From Pseudoalteromonas luteoviolacea (GTDB taxonomy: Bacteria; Pseudomonadota; Gammaproteobacteria; Enterobacterales; Alteromonadaceae): DNA of 64,000 nt. How positions within the stretch are numbered: the first letter of the stretch is position 1; the number at the start of each line of letters is the position of its first letter. Below are positions 43,480 to 52,972 of this stretch, piece by piece. Location of the stretch: positions 4,192,501-4,256,500 of the forward strand of contig NZ_CP015411.1 of assembly GCF_001750165.1 (NCBI RefSeq), given 5' to 3'. The position numbers and the translations under genes were made by a program. Under the pieces are notes generated by a model. That model had not been told where the DNA came from and searched no databases. It worked only from the letters and a program-made list of their open reading frames with translations.

Positions 43480-45714
43480 TTACATCGAGCTGTATTTATC
43501 ACGTAGCTGTTGACGAACAAATTCAGCCACCGTGTTAAAGATAAATGTAAAAATAAACAGTACAAATGCCGCTAAGAATAGGATCCGATAATGCGAGCTA
43601 CCGACTTCTGATTCAGGCATTTCAACAGCAATGTTGGCGGCAAGCGTACGCATGCCTTGGAAGATGCTCCAGTCCATAATTGGGGTGTTACCCGTTGCCA
43701 TGAGAACAATCATGGTCTCACCCACAGCGCGTCCAAGACCCATCATGACCGCTGAGAAAATACCTGGGCTCGCAGTCAATAGAACCACGCGAACCAGTGT
43801 CTGCCACTGTGTTGCGCCCAATGCCAAGGAACCATTTGATAAATGCTTTGGCACACTGAATACCGCATCTTCCGCAATAGAGAAAATAGTTGGAATAACC
43901 GCAAAGCCCATTGCAATGCCCACAACCAAAGAGTTACGTTGGTCAAAGGTTAGGCCTAATTCATTAGTAAGGTACTGACGTACGTTACCGCCAAACATCC
44001 AAACTTCAATGCTGTCACTGATCGCAAAAGACAACCAACCGATGAAAAGCACAACAGGGATAAGTAATACTGAATGCCAACCATCTGGCAGCAAGTGACG
44101 GATTTGCTTCGGCAATTTAGTCCAACCAAACGCCGTCGCAAGGATAGAAATTGGCAACAATATCAGCAATGCAACAATGGCCGGTAAATGCGCTTCAATC
44201 AGTGGAGCTAACCACAAACCGGCTAAGAAACCCAAAATCACTGTCGGTAAAGCTTCCATAATCTCTACTGTAGGCTTGACTACACGACGTAGCTCCGGCG
44301 ACATAAAATAAGCGGTATAAATGGCTGCCGACAGTGCAATTGGTACTGCAAATAACATCGCATACATAGCCGCTTTGATCGTACCAAATGAGATTGGCAC
44401 CAAGGAGAATTTAGACTCAAAGTCATCACTTGCCGAAGTTGACTGCCAAGTATATGCAGGCTCAGGATAGCCTTCGTACCACACTTCTTGCCAAAGTGCA
44501 GACCAAGTCACTTCTGGGTGCTCATTGTGTAGCTCAACGACGCTTAAGGTCTTGTCAGATAACAACAACGCGGCATTAGATCGTGGTGATACTGCGAAAT
44601 GCTCAATCGCCCCTTCAGTGACTTTACCTTGCCAAAGGTGCGCTTCACTTGTTGTATAATAAAGCCCTAACTCGCCAGTATTGGTTGTGGTAAAGAAAGT
44701 ACGACGATAAAACTCACTGAAAATATCGACTTGTGCACCTGCAATACTCTCAAATGCGCGGATCTTGGCAAACTGACGCCCTGCATCCGTATTAACTTCA
44801 AACCACTGCGATACTTCACCATTATCATTACTGATCATCAGTGAATTAGCACCGGCTAGTAAACTCATATTAACCAGGTTGGCGTTTTCTTCGTTTGCTG
44901 CCAACAACTGAATTTGCTCAACCTCATCGGCAAAACGCGTATCAAATACGTAAATCTGATTTGCAGAGCGAATAAATACACGTGTCGTATCTGGCGATAT
45001 CAACATCTCATCAATACGCCCTTCAATCGGCAATAAGCTGCGCTCAACCGCCCACTCGATTTCGCCAGAGAACATATTTTCCTCTGCACTAAAAGAGGCA
45101 AAGATAACGCGCTTATCTTCAGTTTGCGCGATCACAGCGGTTTTATCTTCATAATGACTAAAAGCAAACTGCTTGATCGCTTGCCCTTGCTCATCAACGA
45201 CCAGCTGAACGCCATCTAGCGGATAACTTAAGCGTGACTTCATCACACGCTCATTGCCCGGGAACGAGATCAGAAAACTCGGTTTCACTAACTGGACTTG
45301 ACCATTATCTAAGCCGTAGGCAAATATACCTAAAAAAGGTGCGCTCTGTGCAAAGCTATTAACTTGCCCGTCTAACTCAACGGTTAAAGAGCTCAGCTGT
45401 TCACCAGACTTATCGCCTTTGATTTGATAAAAATCAACTTGCCCTGAACTATCAAGTAGGTAAGCAATTTCAGTTTGCTCTTCCATACCTAATCCGTAAT
45501 ACGTTTTATTACTTTGAAGAGCTAATTCCGTGCGTTTAGTTACACTTGCAGATTCAAATATCGGCTGTACAACATAAAGTAAGTAAAAGAAGATCAGCAG
45601 CAAAGCAACCAATACCATCACCCCACCCGAGGTAATGCCAAATTGGGCAAAGCGGTCTTTAAAGAGACGGCTTCTATCCGTTTTGAAGGACGGTTTTTGC
45701 GGATTGGAAGTCAT
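43480..45714 (-). CDS. pstC: phosphate ABC transporter permease PstC, long form with periplasmic propeller-like domain
   Basis: PstC is the other permease subunit. The C-terminal 320 residues carry the permease with FGTIKAAMYAMLFAVPIALSAA and the coupling loop NGSLALGATQWQTLVRVVLLTASPGI. Between the first membrane segment (about 28-52) and the permease lies a region of roughly 350 residues with repeated short strand patterns (DSSGQVDFYQI, GLDNGQVQLV, SANQIYVFDTRF, NDNGEVSQWF, NTGELGLYY, SDKTLSVVEL) that looks like a WD40-type beta propeller in the periplasm. The ATG at 45714 has AGGTG 6 bases upstream and is preferred over the TTG at 45717. A PhoB-box promoter lies just upstream. Confidence 0.94.
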   Translation of the reverse strand: MTSNPQKPSFKTDRSRLFKDRFAQFGITSGGVMVLVALLLIFFYLLYVVQPIFESASVTKRTELALQSNKTYYGLGMEEQTEIAYLLDSSGQVDFYQIKGDKSGEQLSSLTVELDGQVNSFAQSAPFLGIFAYGLDNGQVQLVKPSFLISFPGNERVMKSRLSYPLDGVQLVVDEQGQAIKQFAFSHYEDKTAVIAQTEDKRVIFASFSAEENMFSGEIEWAVERSLLPIEGRIDEMLISPDTTRVFIRSANQIYVFDTRFADEVEQIQLLAANEENANLVNMSLLAGANSLMISNDNGEVSQWFEVNTDAGRQFAKIRAFESIAGAQVDIFSEFYRRTFFTTTNTGELGLYYTTSEAHLWQGKVTEGAIEHFAVSPRSNAALLLSDKTLSVVELHNEHPEVTWSALWQEVWYEGYPEPAYTWQSTSASDDFESKFSLVPISFGTIKAAMYAMLFAVPIALSAAIYTAYFMSPELRRVVKPTVEIMEALPTVILGFLAGLWLAPLIEAHLPAIVALLILLPISILATAFGWTKLPKQIRHLLPDGWHSVLLIPVVLFIGWLSFAISDSIEVWMFGGNVRQYLTNELGLTFDQRNSLVVGIAMGFAVIPTIFSIAEDAVFSVPKHLSNGSLALGATQWQTLVRVVLLTASPGIFSAVMMGLGRAVGETMIVLMATGNTPIMDWSIFQGMRTLAANIAVEMPESEVGSSHYRILFLAAFVLFIFTFIFNTVAEFVRQQLRDKYSSM

Positions 45715-45746
45715 CAAAACACCTTTTTATTATCAAGTTGCGGCGC

Positions 45747-45780
45747 ATTATATTTCATCAAGATGACAGTTATGTTACAT
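45747..45780 (-). promoter_or_regulatory. PhoB box and -10 element of the pst operon
   Basis: On the minus strand the heptamers ATGTAAC (45780-45774) and CTGTCAT (45769-45763) are split by ATAA, the usual AT-rich 4-bp spacer. The second heptamer is a perfect match to the Pho-box repeat, the first matches 4 of 7. A perfect TATAAT follows 10 bp later (45752-45747), the normal distance when PhoB replaces the -35 contact. Confidence 0.72.
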
Positions 45781-45985
45781 CAGGCATGAGGAATCTGTCC
45801 CTTTTTTTAACTTTAATTACGCGTTGGCAATTCGTACCTTGAATGCACAGCGTTTTCATTTGCATTTGTTTACAAAGCAAGCCTCATCTCATTGGCAATA
45901 TCTCCCATATTTACTAGGCTTAAAAGGCGATAAATCGCTTTTCCACCACCGCCAAAAAGGCATTTAATAATAAGAGACATGTGAT

Positions 45986-46492
45986 ATGAAGCAGTTAGTA
46001 TTAACACTTTTAGGTAAGGACCGACCTGGTCTCGTTGAAGAAATATCTGCCACAATTCTACAGCACCATGGTAACTGGGCAACTAGTAACCTAAGTCATT
46101 TAGCTGGCCAATTTGCAGGTATTGTACTCGTTGAAGTGGCTGAGGAGCACTTGCAAGAATTGCAAAATGCACTTCATTCATTACCAGAACTTGAAGTCCG
46201 CATAGAGCACGGCGAGCAAAGTAAGTCAGTGACTCAAATTGAAAAACTCAACTTGGTGATCACCGGCAATGATCGACCAGGCATCATCCAAGAACTTTCA
46301 ACAGTGATCCGTCACAAAGGCGCCAATATTACTCATTTGAATTCTAGGCAGCAAAGCGCACCTAACTGGGGTTTGCCCATATTCAGTGCTTTTGCCACTG
46401 TGAGCTTACCTCCAGGCATGGATAAAGAACATGTCGTAGATGCACTAGAAGCAATCACCAGTGACCTGATTGTGGATGTTGAACCCGATTAA
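45986..46492 (+). CDS. gcvR: glycine cleavage system regulator GcvR, ACT-domain protein
   Basis: GcvR is a cytoplasmic ACT-domain protein that binds glycine and, in E. coli, restrains the activator GcvA. The 168 residues consist of two ACT-like units: LVLTLLGKDRPGLVEEISATILQHHGNW at the N terminus and LVITGNDRPGIIQELSTVIRHKGANI in the second half. No gcv genes are adjacent, so the target is inferred from family knowledge only. It is divergent from pstC and upstream of ppk. Confidence 0.87.
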   Translation: MKQLVLTLLGKDRPGLVEEISATILQHHGNWATSNLSHLAGQFAGIVLVEVAEEHLQELQNALHSLPELEVRIEHGEQSKSVTQIEKLNLVITGNDRPGIIQELSTVIRHKGANITHLNSRQQSAPNWGLPIFSAFATVSLPPGMDKEHVVDALEAITSDLIVDVEPD

Positions 46493-46594
46493 CTTTTGAT
46501 CCCAAATAATCTAAATCATCAAAAATCTTCTACACTCCTATGGCAGCGAGGTTTGACCACTGCCATATCTTCCCTCTGAATTTGGTTGTACCCA

Positions 46595-46633
46595 TTGTCA
46601 TATAAGTGTCACATTCTGGACATACTCTAGAAT
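46595..46633 (+). promoter_or_regulatory. PhoB box and -10 candidates of ppk
   Basis: TTGTCAT (46595-46601), spacer ATAA and GTGTCAC (46606-46612) match the Pho-box consensus at 16 of 18 positions. A third, weaker repeat TGGACAT follows at 46617-46623 with the same 11-bp period. Possible -10 elements are CATACT (46621-46626) and TAGAAT (46628-46633). The ppk start is 27 bp downstream. Confidence 0.75.
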
Positions 46634-46659
46634 AAGCTATCGTTACTATGGAATGTAAA

Positions 46660-48747
46660 ATGCACGCACTATCTAGCGACCCTAAAGCCATCAGCTTTTT
46701 TGCCAAAGAGCTTAGCTGGCTCTCATTTAATGAGCGAGTCTTGCAAGAGGCCAAAGACAAAAATAACCCAATCATTGAACGCATCAGGTTCTTAGGGATT
46801 TTCTCTAACAATCTTGATGAGTTTTTCCGTGTCAGGGTTGCAGATGTAAAACGCAGGATATTGCTCAGTAACCTGCCCGACGCTAACTTCGATGAAAACG
46901 AAGCGTTACTCAATCAAATTCAAAAAAAAGTACTGTCTTTAGGGAAAAAATTTAATCATATCCATAAGCAAATCTTCAATGATTTAAATGCGCATAACAT
47001 CCATGTAAAGCAACCAGAAGAGTTGTCAGAATTCCACAAGCAATGGTTACAAGGTTATTTTAACGATCAGGTTTTACAGCATCTGTCTCCCATTTTACTC
47101 TCCGAAAATAGAGACTATTCAGACCTGATCAACGATACCATGACCTACTTGTTTGTCGAGATGCGTAACGATAATGACAAACATCAGTACGCCCTACTTG
47201 AACTGCCAACGGATAGGCTAGATCGGTTCGTTATTTTACCGCCAGAGAGAACGCGCAGACAAAAAACATTAATGCTGCTTGATGATGTCGTGAGATATCA
47301 CCTACGAGAAGTGTTCAGCAACTTTCTTTCGTTTGAACACATCGAAGGGTACGAGATTAAGCTAACTCGGGATGCAGAATATAATCTAGATGATGAGCTT
47401 GAAGAGGGCTTATTGGACAAAATGTCTAAAGGTTTAAAGCAACGCTTATATGCAGAACCTGTGCGTCTCACCTACGATGAAGCGATGCCTGAAAGCATTA
47501 TGAAAGTCATGAAAAAACGCTTAGGAGTGACACATCAAGACGCCCTGATCCCTGGCGGGAGTTATCGCAATTTTAGAGATTTTATCGCCTTTCCAAATGT
47601 AGGTAGAGGATATTTAGAAAACAAACCACTCCCCCCTTTAAAAAGCAGTGCATTCGATAAACACGAGAGTGCCTTTAAGGCAATTTCAGAGCAAGACATT
47701 TTACTCTACTATCCATACCACACGTTTAACCACATGTTGGAATATGTGCGCCAAGCAGCATTTGACCCTAAAGTGACTCAGATAAAAATCAATATTTACC
47801 GAGTTGCCAGTCGCTCTCAACTGATAGCATCACTAATCAACGCCGCGAAAAATGGTAAGAAAGTAACAGTGATGGTCGAATTAAAAGCGCGCTTTGATGA
47901 ACAAAACAATATCGAGTGGGCAAAAATGCTCAGTGAGTATGGCATCAAAGTCATGGTCGGCTTACCAGCACTAAAAGTACACAGTAAATTGTGCGTGATC
48001 CACCGTAAAGAAAAAGGTCAAATAGTCAAATACGCCCACATAGGCACGGGTAATTTCCATGAAAAAACGGCCCGTATTTATACCGACTTTAGTTTATTCA
48101 CCAAGCACCCTGATATTTGTAATGAATGTGACGATGTCTTTAAATTCATAGAAACCAGCTATAGGCCCTTTAGCTTCAAGCATTTAATGATATCGCCACT
48201 TAATGCTCGTGAGAAAATATATTCACTTATTGAGCAAGAGGTCGATAACGCGCGCGCTGGCAAAACCGCACGTATTACGGTGAAGGTGAATAACTTGGTC
48301 GATAAAGAGCTCATCGAAAAACTCTACAGCGCCGCTATGGCCGGCGTCAAAATCCGTATGATCATTCGCGGCATGTGCGCGCTAGTTCCTGGCCTTGCCG
48401 GGTTTAGCGACAATATTCGTGTTATCAGTATCGTTGACCGTTTTTTAGAACATCCACGTGTAATGGTTTTTGAAAATGAGGGGAGTCCACAAGTATATAT
48501 TTCCTCTGCTGACTGGATGACGCGTAACCTAGATCATCGTGTCGAAGTAGGTGTACCCATTTATGATGAAACCTTGAAACAGTTGATCATTGACACATTA
48601 GAACTACAATTTCGAGATCGCGTAAAAGCGCGCTTAATTGATAGCGAGCAAAAAAATAACTACGTGAATCGCGGCAATAAAAAGAAGATCCGCTCTCAAA
48701 TCGCCATCTATGATCACATTAAAAAATGGGAAAGCAGTAGGACTTAA
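46660..48747 (+). CDS. ppk: polyphosphate kinase Ppk1
   Basis: Ppk1 polymerises the terminal phosphate of ATP into polyphosphate. The 695 residues show the N-terminal FFAKELSWLSFNERVLQEA and NLDEFFRVRVA segments, the head domain, and the two catalytic C domains with KVHSKLCVIHRKEKG (the phosphorylated histidine is H441 with this start), YAHIGTGNFHEKTARIYTDFS and MIIRGMCALVPG. I prefer the ATG at 46660, which has GGA 9 bases upstream and leaves room for a leader; the ATG at 46648 would be only a few bases from the likely transcript start. It is followed closely by ppx. Confidence 0.96.
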   Translation: MHALSSDPKAISFFAKELSWLSFNERVLQEAKDKNNPIIERIRFLGIFSNNLDEFFRVRVADVKRRILLSNLPDANFDENEALLNQIQKKVLSLGKKFNHIHKQIFNDLNAHNIHVKQPEELSEFHKQWLQGYFNDQVLQHLSPILLSENRDYSDLINDTMTYLFVEMRNDNDKHQYALLELPTDRLDRFVILPPERTRRQKTLMLLDDVVRYHLREVFSNFLSFEHIEGYEIKLTRDAEYNLDDELEEGLLDKMSKGLKQRLYAEPVRLTYDEAMPESIMKVMKKRLGVTHQDALIPGGSYRNFRDFIAFPNVGRGYLENKPLPPLKSSAFDKHESAFKAISEQDILLYYPYHTFNHMLEYVRQAAFDPKVTQIKINIYRVASRSQLIASLINAAKNGKKVTVMVELKARFDEQNNIEWAKMLSEYGIKVMVGLPALKVHSKLCVIHRKEKGQIVKYAHIGTGNFHEKTARIYTDFSLFTKHPDICNECDDVFKFIETSYRPFSFKHLMISPLNAREKIYSLIEQEVDNARAGKTARITVKVNNLVDKELIEKLYSAAMAGVKIRMIIRGMCALVPGLAGFSDNIRVISIVDRFLEHPRVMVFENEGSPQVYISSADWMTRNLDHRVEVGVPIYDETLKQLIIDTLELQFRDRVKARLIDSEQKNNYVNRGNKKKIRSQIAIYDHIKKWESSRT

Positions 48748-48748
48748 T

Positions 48749-50236
48749 ATGACAACATACCCTTCATTTGCAGCCGTTGATTTAGGCTCAAACAGTTTTC
48801 ATCTCGTAGTTGCAAGGGAGGTAGATGGTCGATTACAAATACTGCACAAAGAAAAGCAGCGCGTTTACTTGGCAGCAGGTCTTGATCAACACGATCACCT
48901 CAGTGAAGATGCCATTGCGCGCGCTTTACATGTACTTTCCCAGTTTGCGGCAACTCTGAATGGTTTTGATAAAAAAAACGTTGAGGTGGCGGCGACCTAT
49001 ACACTGAGAAAGTGTCAAAATTTGCGCCATTTTTTAAAGCAGGCCAAGACTGTTTTTCCATATAAAATCAATGTCATTTCTGGGCAAGAAGAGGCTCGCT
49101 TGATATATCAAGGCGTCGCCAATTACATGCACGACGAGCACAACCGGCTCGTGATAGATATCGGGGGCGGCAGTACAGAAATGATCATTGGTAAGTATCA
49201 ACACCACAAACTGCTCACTAGCCGTGATATCGGGTGTGTTACTATGAGTCAACGGTATTTTGCCGATGGAAAGCTCACAGATAAGCGCTTTCAAAAAGCC
49301 ATTATTCATGCGGAGCAAAATATTGAAGCCATAACCGCTAACTATCAAAAAGCGGGCTGGCAAACCTGTTTAGGAACATCTGGCACCATTAAAACCCTCA
49401 TTGCAATCAATGAAGAGTTATTTGACAGCAAAATTCTGACATTGGCATCATTACAGCAGATCCAGAAGCGTTTCATCACAGCGCAAGCATTAGAAAATAT
49501 CAACCTCAAGGCGCTCCCTCTAGAACGCCAATCTAGCATTGCTGGTGGGCTTGCTGTGCTGATAGGCGCTTTTAATCAGCTTAATATAGCGGAGATGGCG
49601 TACTGTGACTTTTCGCTGAGAGAGGGGCTATTACATGAATTAGCGCAAAATGATGAGTTTGATATCCGTGCTCGCACCATATCCTCATTCGCAGAACAAT
49701 ACGCCGTTGATACGCTGCATGCCAATCATATATGCCAAACCATTGAACAACTATTCAAAGCAACAAAAACAGTGTGGCAACTTGAAGAGCTCGATTTAGA
49801 GATCCTACGCTGGGCGGTGCAATTACACGAGGTAGGCATTGCGATTAACTCTTCAGGCATTCATAAACACAGTGCATATGTGGTGAGTAACAGCCAACTG
49901 CCAGGCTTTACGCAAGAACAACAGCAGCTGCTTGGCACACTGATCCGTTTTCATCGAAAAAAAATTAAAGCTGTTGATCTTGACGCATTGGTTGAAGGAG
50001 AGTCGCTTGAACAATTTTCTAAGTTACTAACGCTCTTGCGTTTAGCGATTCTTTTCCATCAAAAACGCCAAGAGAGCCAAGTACCCGAATATCGTTTGTC
50101 TGTGACTAATCAAAGTGTTGAACTCTCGTTTGAACAAGCTTGGTTTAAACGGCATTCACTATTTGCAGCAGACCTAGAACAGGAGCAAGTTTACTGGAAA
50201 AATCTCTCTGTATCGCTCACTGTAGTCACGTACTAA
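48749..50236 (+). CDS. ppx: exopolyphosphatase Ppx/GppA family
   Basis: This enzyme removes phosphate from polyphosphate ends or hydrolyses pppGpp. The 495-residue product has the sugar-kinase/Hsp70-like phosphate-binding blocks FAAVDLGSNSFHLVVA at the N terminus and LVIDIGGGSTEMIIG, followed by LGTSGTIKTL and the HD-like C-terminal helical domain (LHEVGIAINSSGIHKHSAYV). Its start codon is one base past the ppk stop, and AGGA lies 7 bases upstream. The ppk-ppx order implies a Ppx role. The Pho box before ppk would also drive ppx. Confidence 0.93.
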   Translation: MTTYPSFAAVDLGSNSFHLVVAREVDGRLQILHKEKQRVYLAAGLDQHDHLSEDAIARALHVLSQFAATLNGFDKKNVEVAATYTLRKCQNLRHFLKQAKTVFPYKINVISGQEEARLIYQGVANYMHDEHNRLVIDIGGGSTEMIIGKYQHHKLLTSRDIGCVTMSQRYFADGKLTDKRFQKAIIHAEQNIEAITANYQKAGWQTCLGTSGTIKTLIAINEELFDSKILTLASLQQIQKRFITAQALENINLKALPLERQSSIAGGLAVLIGAFNQLNIAEMAYCDFSLREGLLHELAQNDEFDIRARTISSFAEQYAVDTLHANHICQTIEQLFKATKTVWQLEELDLEILRWAVQLHEVGIAINSSGIHKHSAYVVSNSQLPGFTQEQQQLLGTLIRFHRKKIKAVDLDALVEGESLEQFSKLLTLLRLAILFHQKRQESQVPEYRLSVTNQSVELSFEQAWFKRHSLFAADLEQEQVYWKNLSVSLTVVTY

Positions 50237-50282
50237 AAGTACAGTCCAGGAATAAACTTTACACAGTCGACAAGTAAAGCTG

Positions 50283-51557
50283 CTACTTGTCGAAATCTTC
50301 TCTTGCCACAGCAAACATTTCATCCCCGTATGCTCGGCTTTTTATGATTAAATCAAAGAGTACTTGCACCTCTGACGCAGGGCGAATCGCATTTAAGATA
50401 AGTTCAGCTTCGGTTAGATTATTACGCTCAACTTCAATTGCCAAGCGAAGTGCGCCACCAATTAAACCTTTATAACTTAATAATGCGCTACTTAAATCAG
50501 GATCCAATGAAAATTCATCCACCACGACAGAGAGCTCAACATCTAAAATGGCATCCAATACTGACATCAGACCAATCAGATAACCTTGCTCTGCCATCTC
50601 CTCACCACCGGGTGCCAAGAATAACTCCAAAAATTTAGCGCGATTTAAACCAAGCTTGGTTAATTCTGTCGGCTTATCAGCACCCAATTCACTCAACGCT
50701 AGCACTTTAACAAACTGACGAATAGCATCTTCACCGAGATATATCACAGCCTGTGAAATTGAGCGGATCTCTATACGATCTTCACCTGCTTTAGCATTGG
50801 CCAATCTGAGTACTCTGGCAGTTAAGCTTAAATCTTTCGATACACGGTCTTGTACCTCTTTGAAGCAGAGAGACTTTTTCGCTGTACAACGCAATAAATC
50901 AAATACCGCGAGCTTAGAGGGTTCCACATTACCATGATTAAGCATCTCAGGCTTGGCAAAGAAAAAACCTTGAAAATAATCTGCCCCTGCGGCACGGATA
51001 AAATTAAATTGCTCTTGTGTTTCAATGCGTTCCACAACTATTTTCAGATGTGGATATTGACGTTTGAGCTTTTTCACCATCATGGTGGTTTTGATGATAG
51101 GGAGTTCAACTTCAAGTTTGACGAAGTCGACTAAATCCAACAGAGGTTGCCAGCGCGGATCACCATCATAATCATCTAGCGCAAAGCGATAGCCCACACT
51201 TTGTAATTTATTAACTGTTGCAGTCAAACTCTCAATATCTTGAGAGCGCTCAACAATTTCTACCACGAGACCTTGCGGGCTTAATAGTTTCGGAAGTTCT
51301 TGTATAAGTGTTTCATCTGAAAAATTAACAAATGCCAAAGCGCCAGCAGCGAGTCTATCTAAACCAATAAACAATAATGAGTTAAAGAACAAGCGTCCCG
51401 TAGCAAGCCCATCACTTACCCCGCTTGGAAATACATTATTTTGTGAGTCACGATACAGTAATTCATAGGCATGTACTTGCAGTTCACTATTCAAAATAGC
51501 TTGGCGGGCGATATACTGAACGGCGTTTTTCTTTACCTTGGCAGTTTCACTACTCAT
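50283..51557 (-). CDS. EAL-HDOD signalling protein
   Basis: The 424-residue protein combines an EAL-like domain (about 15-205) with an HDOD domain (about 210-400). The EAL part is degenerate: YELLYR replaces EALLR, EIVERS takes the place of EITE, and DDYDGDPRW takes the place of DDFGTGYS, so it probably lacks phosphodiesterase activity and may act as a c-di-GMP or protein sensor. The HDOD part has DLSLTARVLRLANA and SISQAVIYLGEDAIRQF. The ATG at 51557 has AAGGA 5 bases upstream and is preferred over the ATG at 51563. The gene stands alone, convergent with ppx. Confidence 0.87.
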   Translation of the reverse strand: MSSETAKVKKNAVQYIARQAILNSELQVHAYELLYRDSQNNVFPSGVSDGLATGRLFFNSLLFIGLDRLAAGALAFVNFSDETLIQELPKLLSPQGLVVEIVERSQDIESLTATVNKLQSVGYRFALDDYDGDPRWQPLLDLVDFVKLEVELPIIKTTMMVKKLKRQYPHLKIVVERIETQEQFNFIRAAGADYFQGFFFAKPEMLNHGNVEPSKLAVFDLLRCTAKKSLCFKEVQDRVSKDLSLTARVLRLANAKAGEDRIEIRSISQAVIYLGEDAIRQFVKVLALSELGADKPTELTKLGLNRAKFLELFLAPGGEEMAEQGYLIGLMSVLDAILDVELSVVVDEFSLDPDLSSALLSYKGLIGGALRLAIEVERNNLTEAELILNAIRPASEVQVLFDLIIKSRAYGDEMFAVAREDFDK

Positions 51558-51680
51558 TAACATCCTTCACTCTTGCACGCATTACTGGCATCCATAAGTT
51601 CAGCATATGAAATCTTCGCCAGTGGAGCAAATAAATTCCAACCTGAACTTGGTTAAGATCAGATTGGCGTACAACTTTCA

Positions 51681-52517
51681 CTATTCTGAGACCAGCTCAA
51701 CACTGCGGAAAAAGCCCTCTTCAACAGCAAGCTCTTTCACTAACTCTGGTAACACTGCATCCATCGTATTTTTCAATACATATGGCGGGTTAATGACTAT
51801 CATACCAGAGGCTGTCATGCCGCGTTCTTCAGTATCTGCAGCCGTAGCCAGCTCAAAAAGCTGAATATTTCGCACACCGGATGCAATCAACTCTGTTTCC
51901 ATTTGATCAATACGTGATCTATCAACAACTGGATACCAGATCATATAAGTGCCTGATGTAAAGCTTTTATGCGCCTTCACAATCGTTTTTACAGCTTTTT
52001 GATAGTCTGTTTTGATTTCATAAGGTGGATCCATCAACACTACCGCACGACGTGATAGAGGTGGCACTAAACCTAATAACCCTTTAAATCCATCTTCTCC
52101 TTTGACCCGCAAAGAACGCTTATGGGCCGTATTTTTTTGCAACAGGGGTAAATCTTGCGGGTGTAATTCAAAAAACCAACCTTTATCCTGCTTACGTAGA
52201 TATTGCTCAGCAACTTTTGGAGATCCAGGATAAAACGCTAACTTTTCATCATTAAAACTTTTTACCATATCAATATAGCGAAGAATCGCTTCATTTCCCC
52301 CCTCATACTGCATGAGACGGCCTATCCCCTGTTCGAACTCTTGCGTTTTTTGCGCATCACTAGATGCCAATTCAAATAAACCTGCACCAGAGTGAGTATC
52401 TATATAGTCGAACGGCTTATCTTTACGCGTCATATAAGCGAGCACTTCAGCTAAAACTAAGTGTTTGATAACGTCCGCTGGGTTACCAGCATGAAAAGAA
52501 TGTCTATAACTGAGCAT
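51681..52517 (-). CDS. rlmJ: 23S rRNA (adenine(2030)-N6)-methyltransferase RlmJ
   Basis: RlmJ methylates A2030 of 23S rRNA. The 278 residues begin MLSYRHSFHAGNPADVIKH, the family hallmark, and carry the SAM and catalytic elements YIDTHSGAGLFEL and VVLMDPPYE, the latter of the D/NPPY type. The C terminus has GMIVINPPYVL. It was formerly named YhiR and linked to use of external DNA. It is a single gene, divergent from the zapA cluster. Confidence 0.95.
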   Translation of the reverse strand: MLSYRHSFHAGNPADVIKHLVLAEVLAYMTRKDKPFDYIDTHSGAGLFELASSDAQKTQEFEQGIGRLMQYEGGNEAILRYIDMVKSFNDEKLAFYPGSPKVAEQYLRKQDKGWFFELHPQDLPLLQKNTAHKRSLRVKGEDGFKGLLGLVPPLSRRAVVLMDPPYEIKTDYQKAVKTIVKAHKSFTSGTYMIWYPVVDRSRIDQMETELIASGVRNIQLFELATAADTEERGMTASGMIVINPPYVLKNTMDAVLPELVKELAVEEGFFRSVELVSE

Positions 52518-52744
52518 AATGGCCCTTATTCACTGACTATAGTGGCTTTTTGCGAATTCGTCTCAATTCGAAGCGACCAAAATTCGACCACTTTAATGAA
52601 TAACAAATGAACAAAATAAGAAGTTACAGGAATTATCTCTCAAAACGGCGCAAAAATCAGTATAAAGCTACGCAAATACTGGTAATAAAGCCCACTTTGC
52701 TTTACATTTGCATGACAAAACACAGTGATAAGAGCGCATTTAAA

Positions 52745-52972
52745 ATGAACGATATTCTTCCACAACTCGAACAACTGGTAGATCAACTGATTGGCAAGAA
52801 TGAACAGTTAGAGCAGCAAATTGTTCAGCTGAAAGAGCAAAATGGTAAATTAGTTGATGAAAATGAAACGTTGCAGTTAGAACTACTGGAACGTGAAGAA
52901 AAGCAAAAAGAAACAAGTACAACACTAAGCAGCTTACTTGACAAACTTCAGAGCGCTCATCAGGCGAACTAA
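52745..52972 (+). CDS. TIGR02449-family coiled-coil protein upstream of zapA
   Basis: The 75-residue protein is almost entirely coiled coil, with regular leucine, glutamine and glutamate heptads (ILPQLEQLVDQLIGKNEQLEQ onward), and resembles the TIGR02449 family encoded next to zapA. It recalls ZapB in size and shape, so a role around the FtsZ ring is possible but unproven. The ATG at 52745 gives the family N terminus; the frame extends upstream to 52607, and an ATG at 52712 is another option. Its stop overlaps the zapA start by one base, so the two are coupled. Confidence 0.75.
   Translation: MNDILPQLEQLVDQLIGKNEQLEQQIVQLKEQNGKLVDENETLQLELLEREEKQKETSTTLSSLLDKLQSAHQAN

Noticed and set aside
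43631..43978. 115-codon open frame antisense to pstC
   Set aside because: The sense strand encodes conserved permease motifs across the whole stretch; the antisense frame is a shadow.
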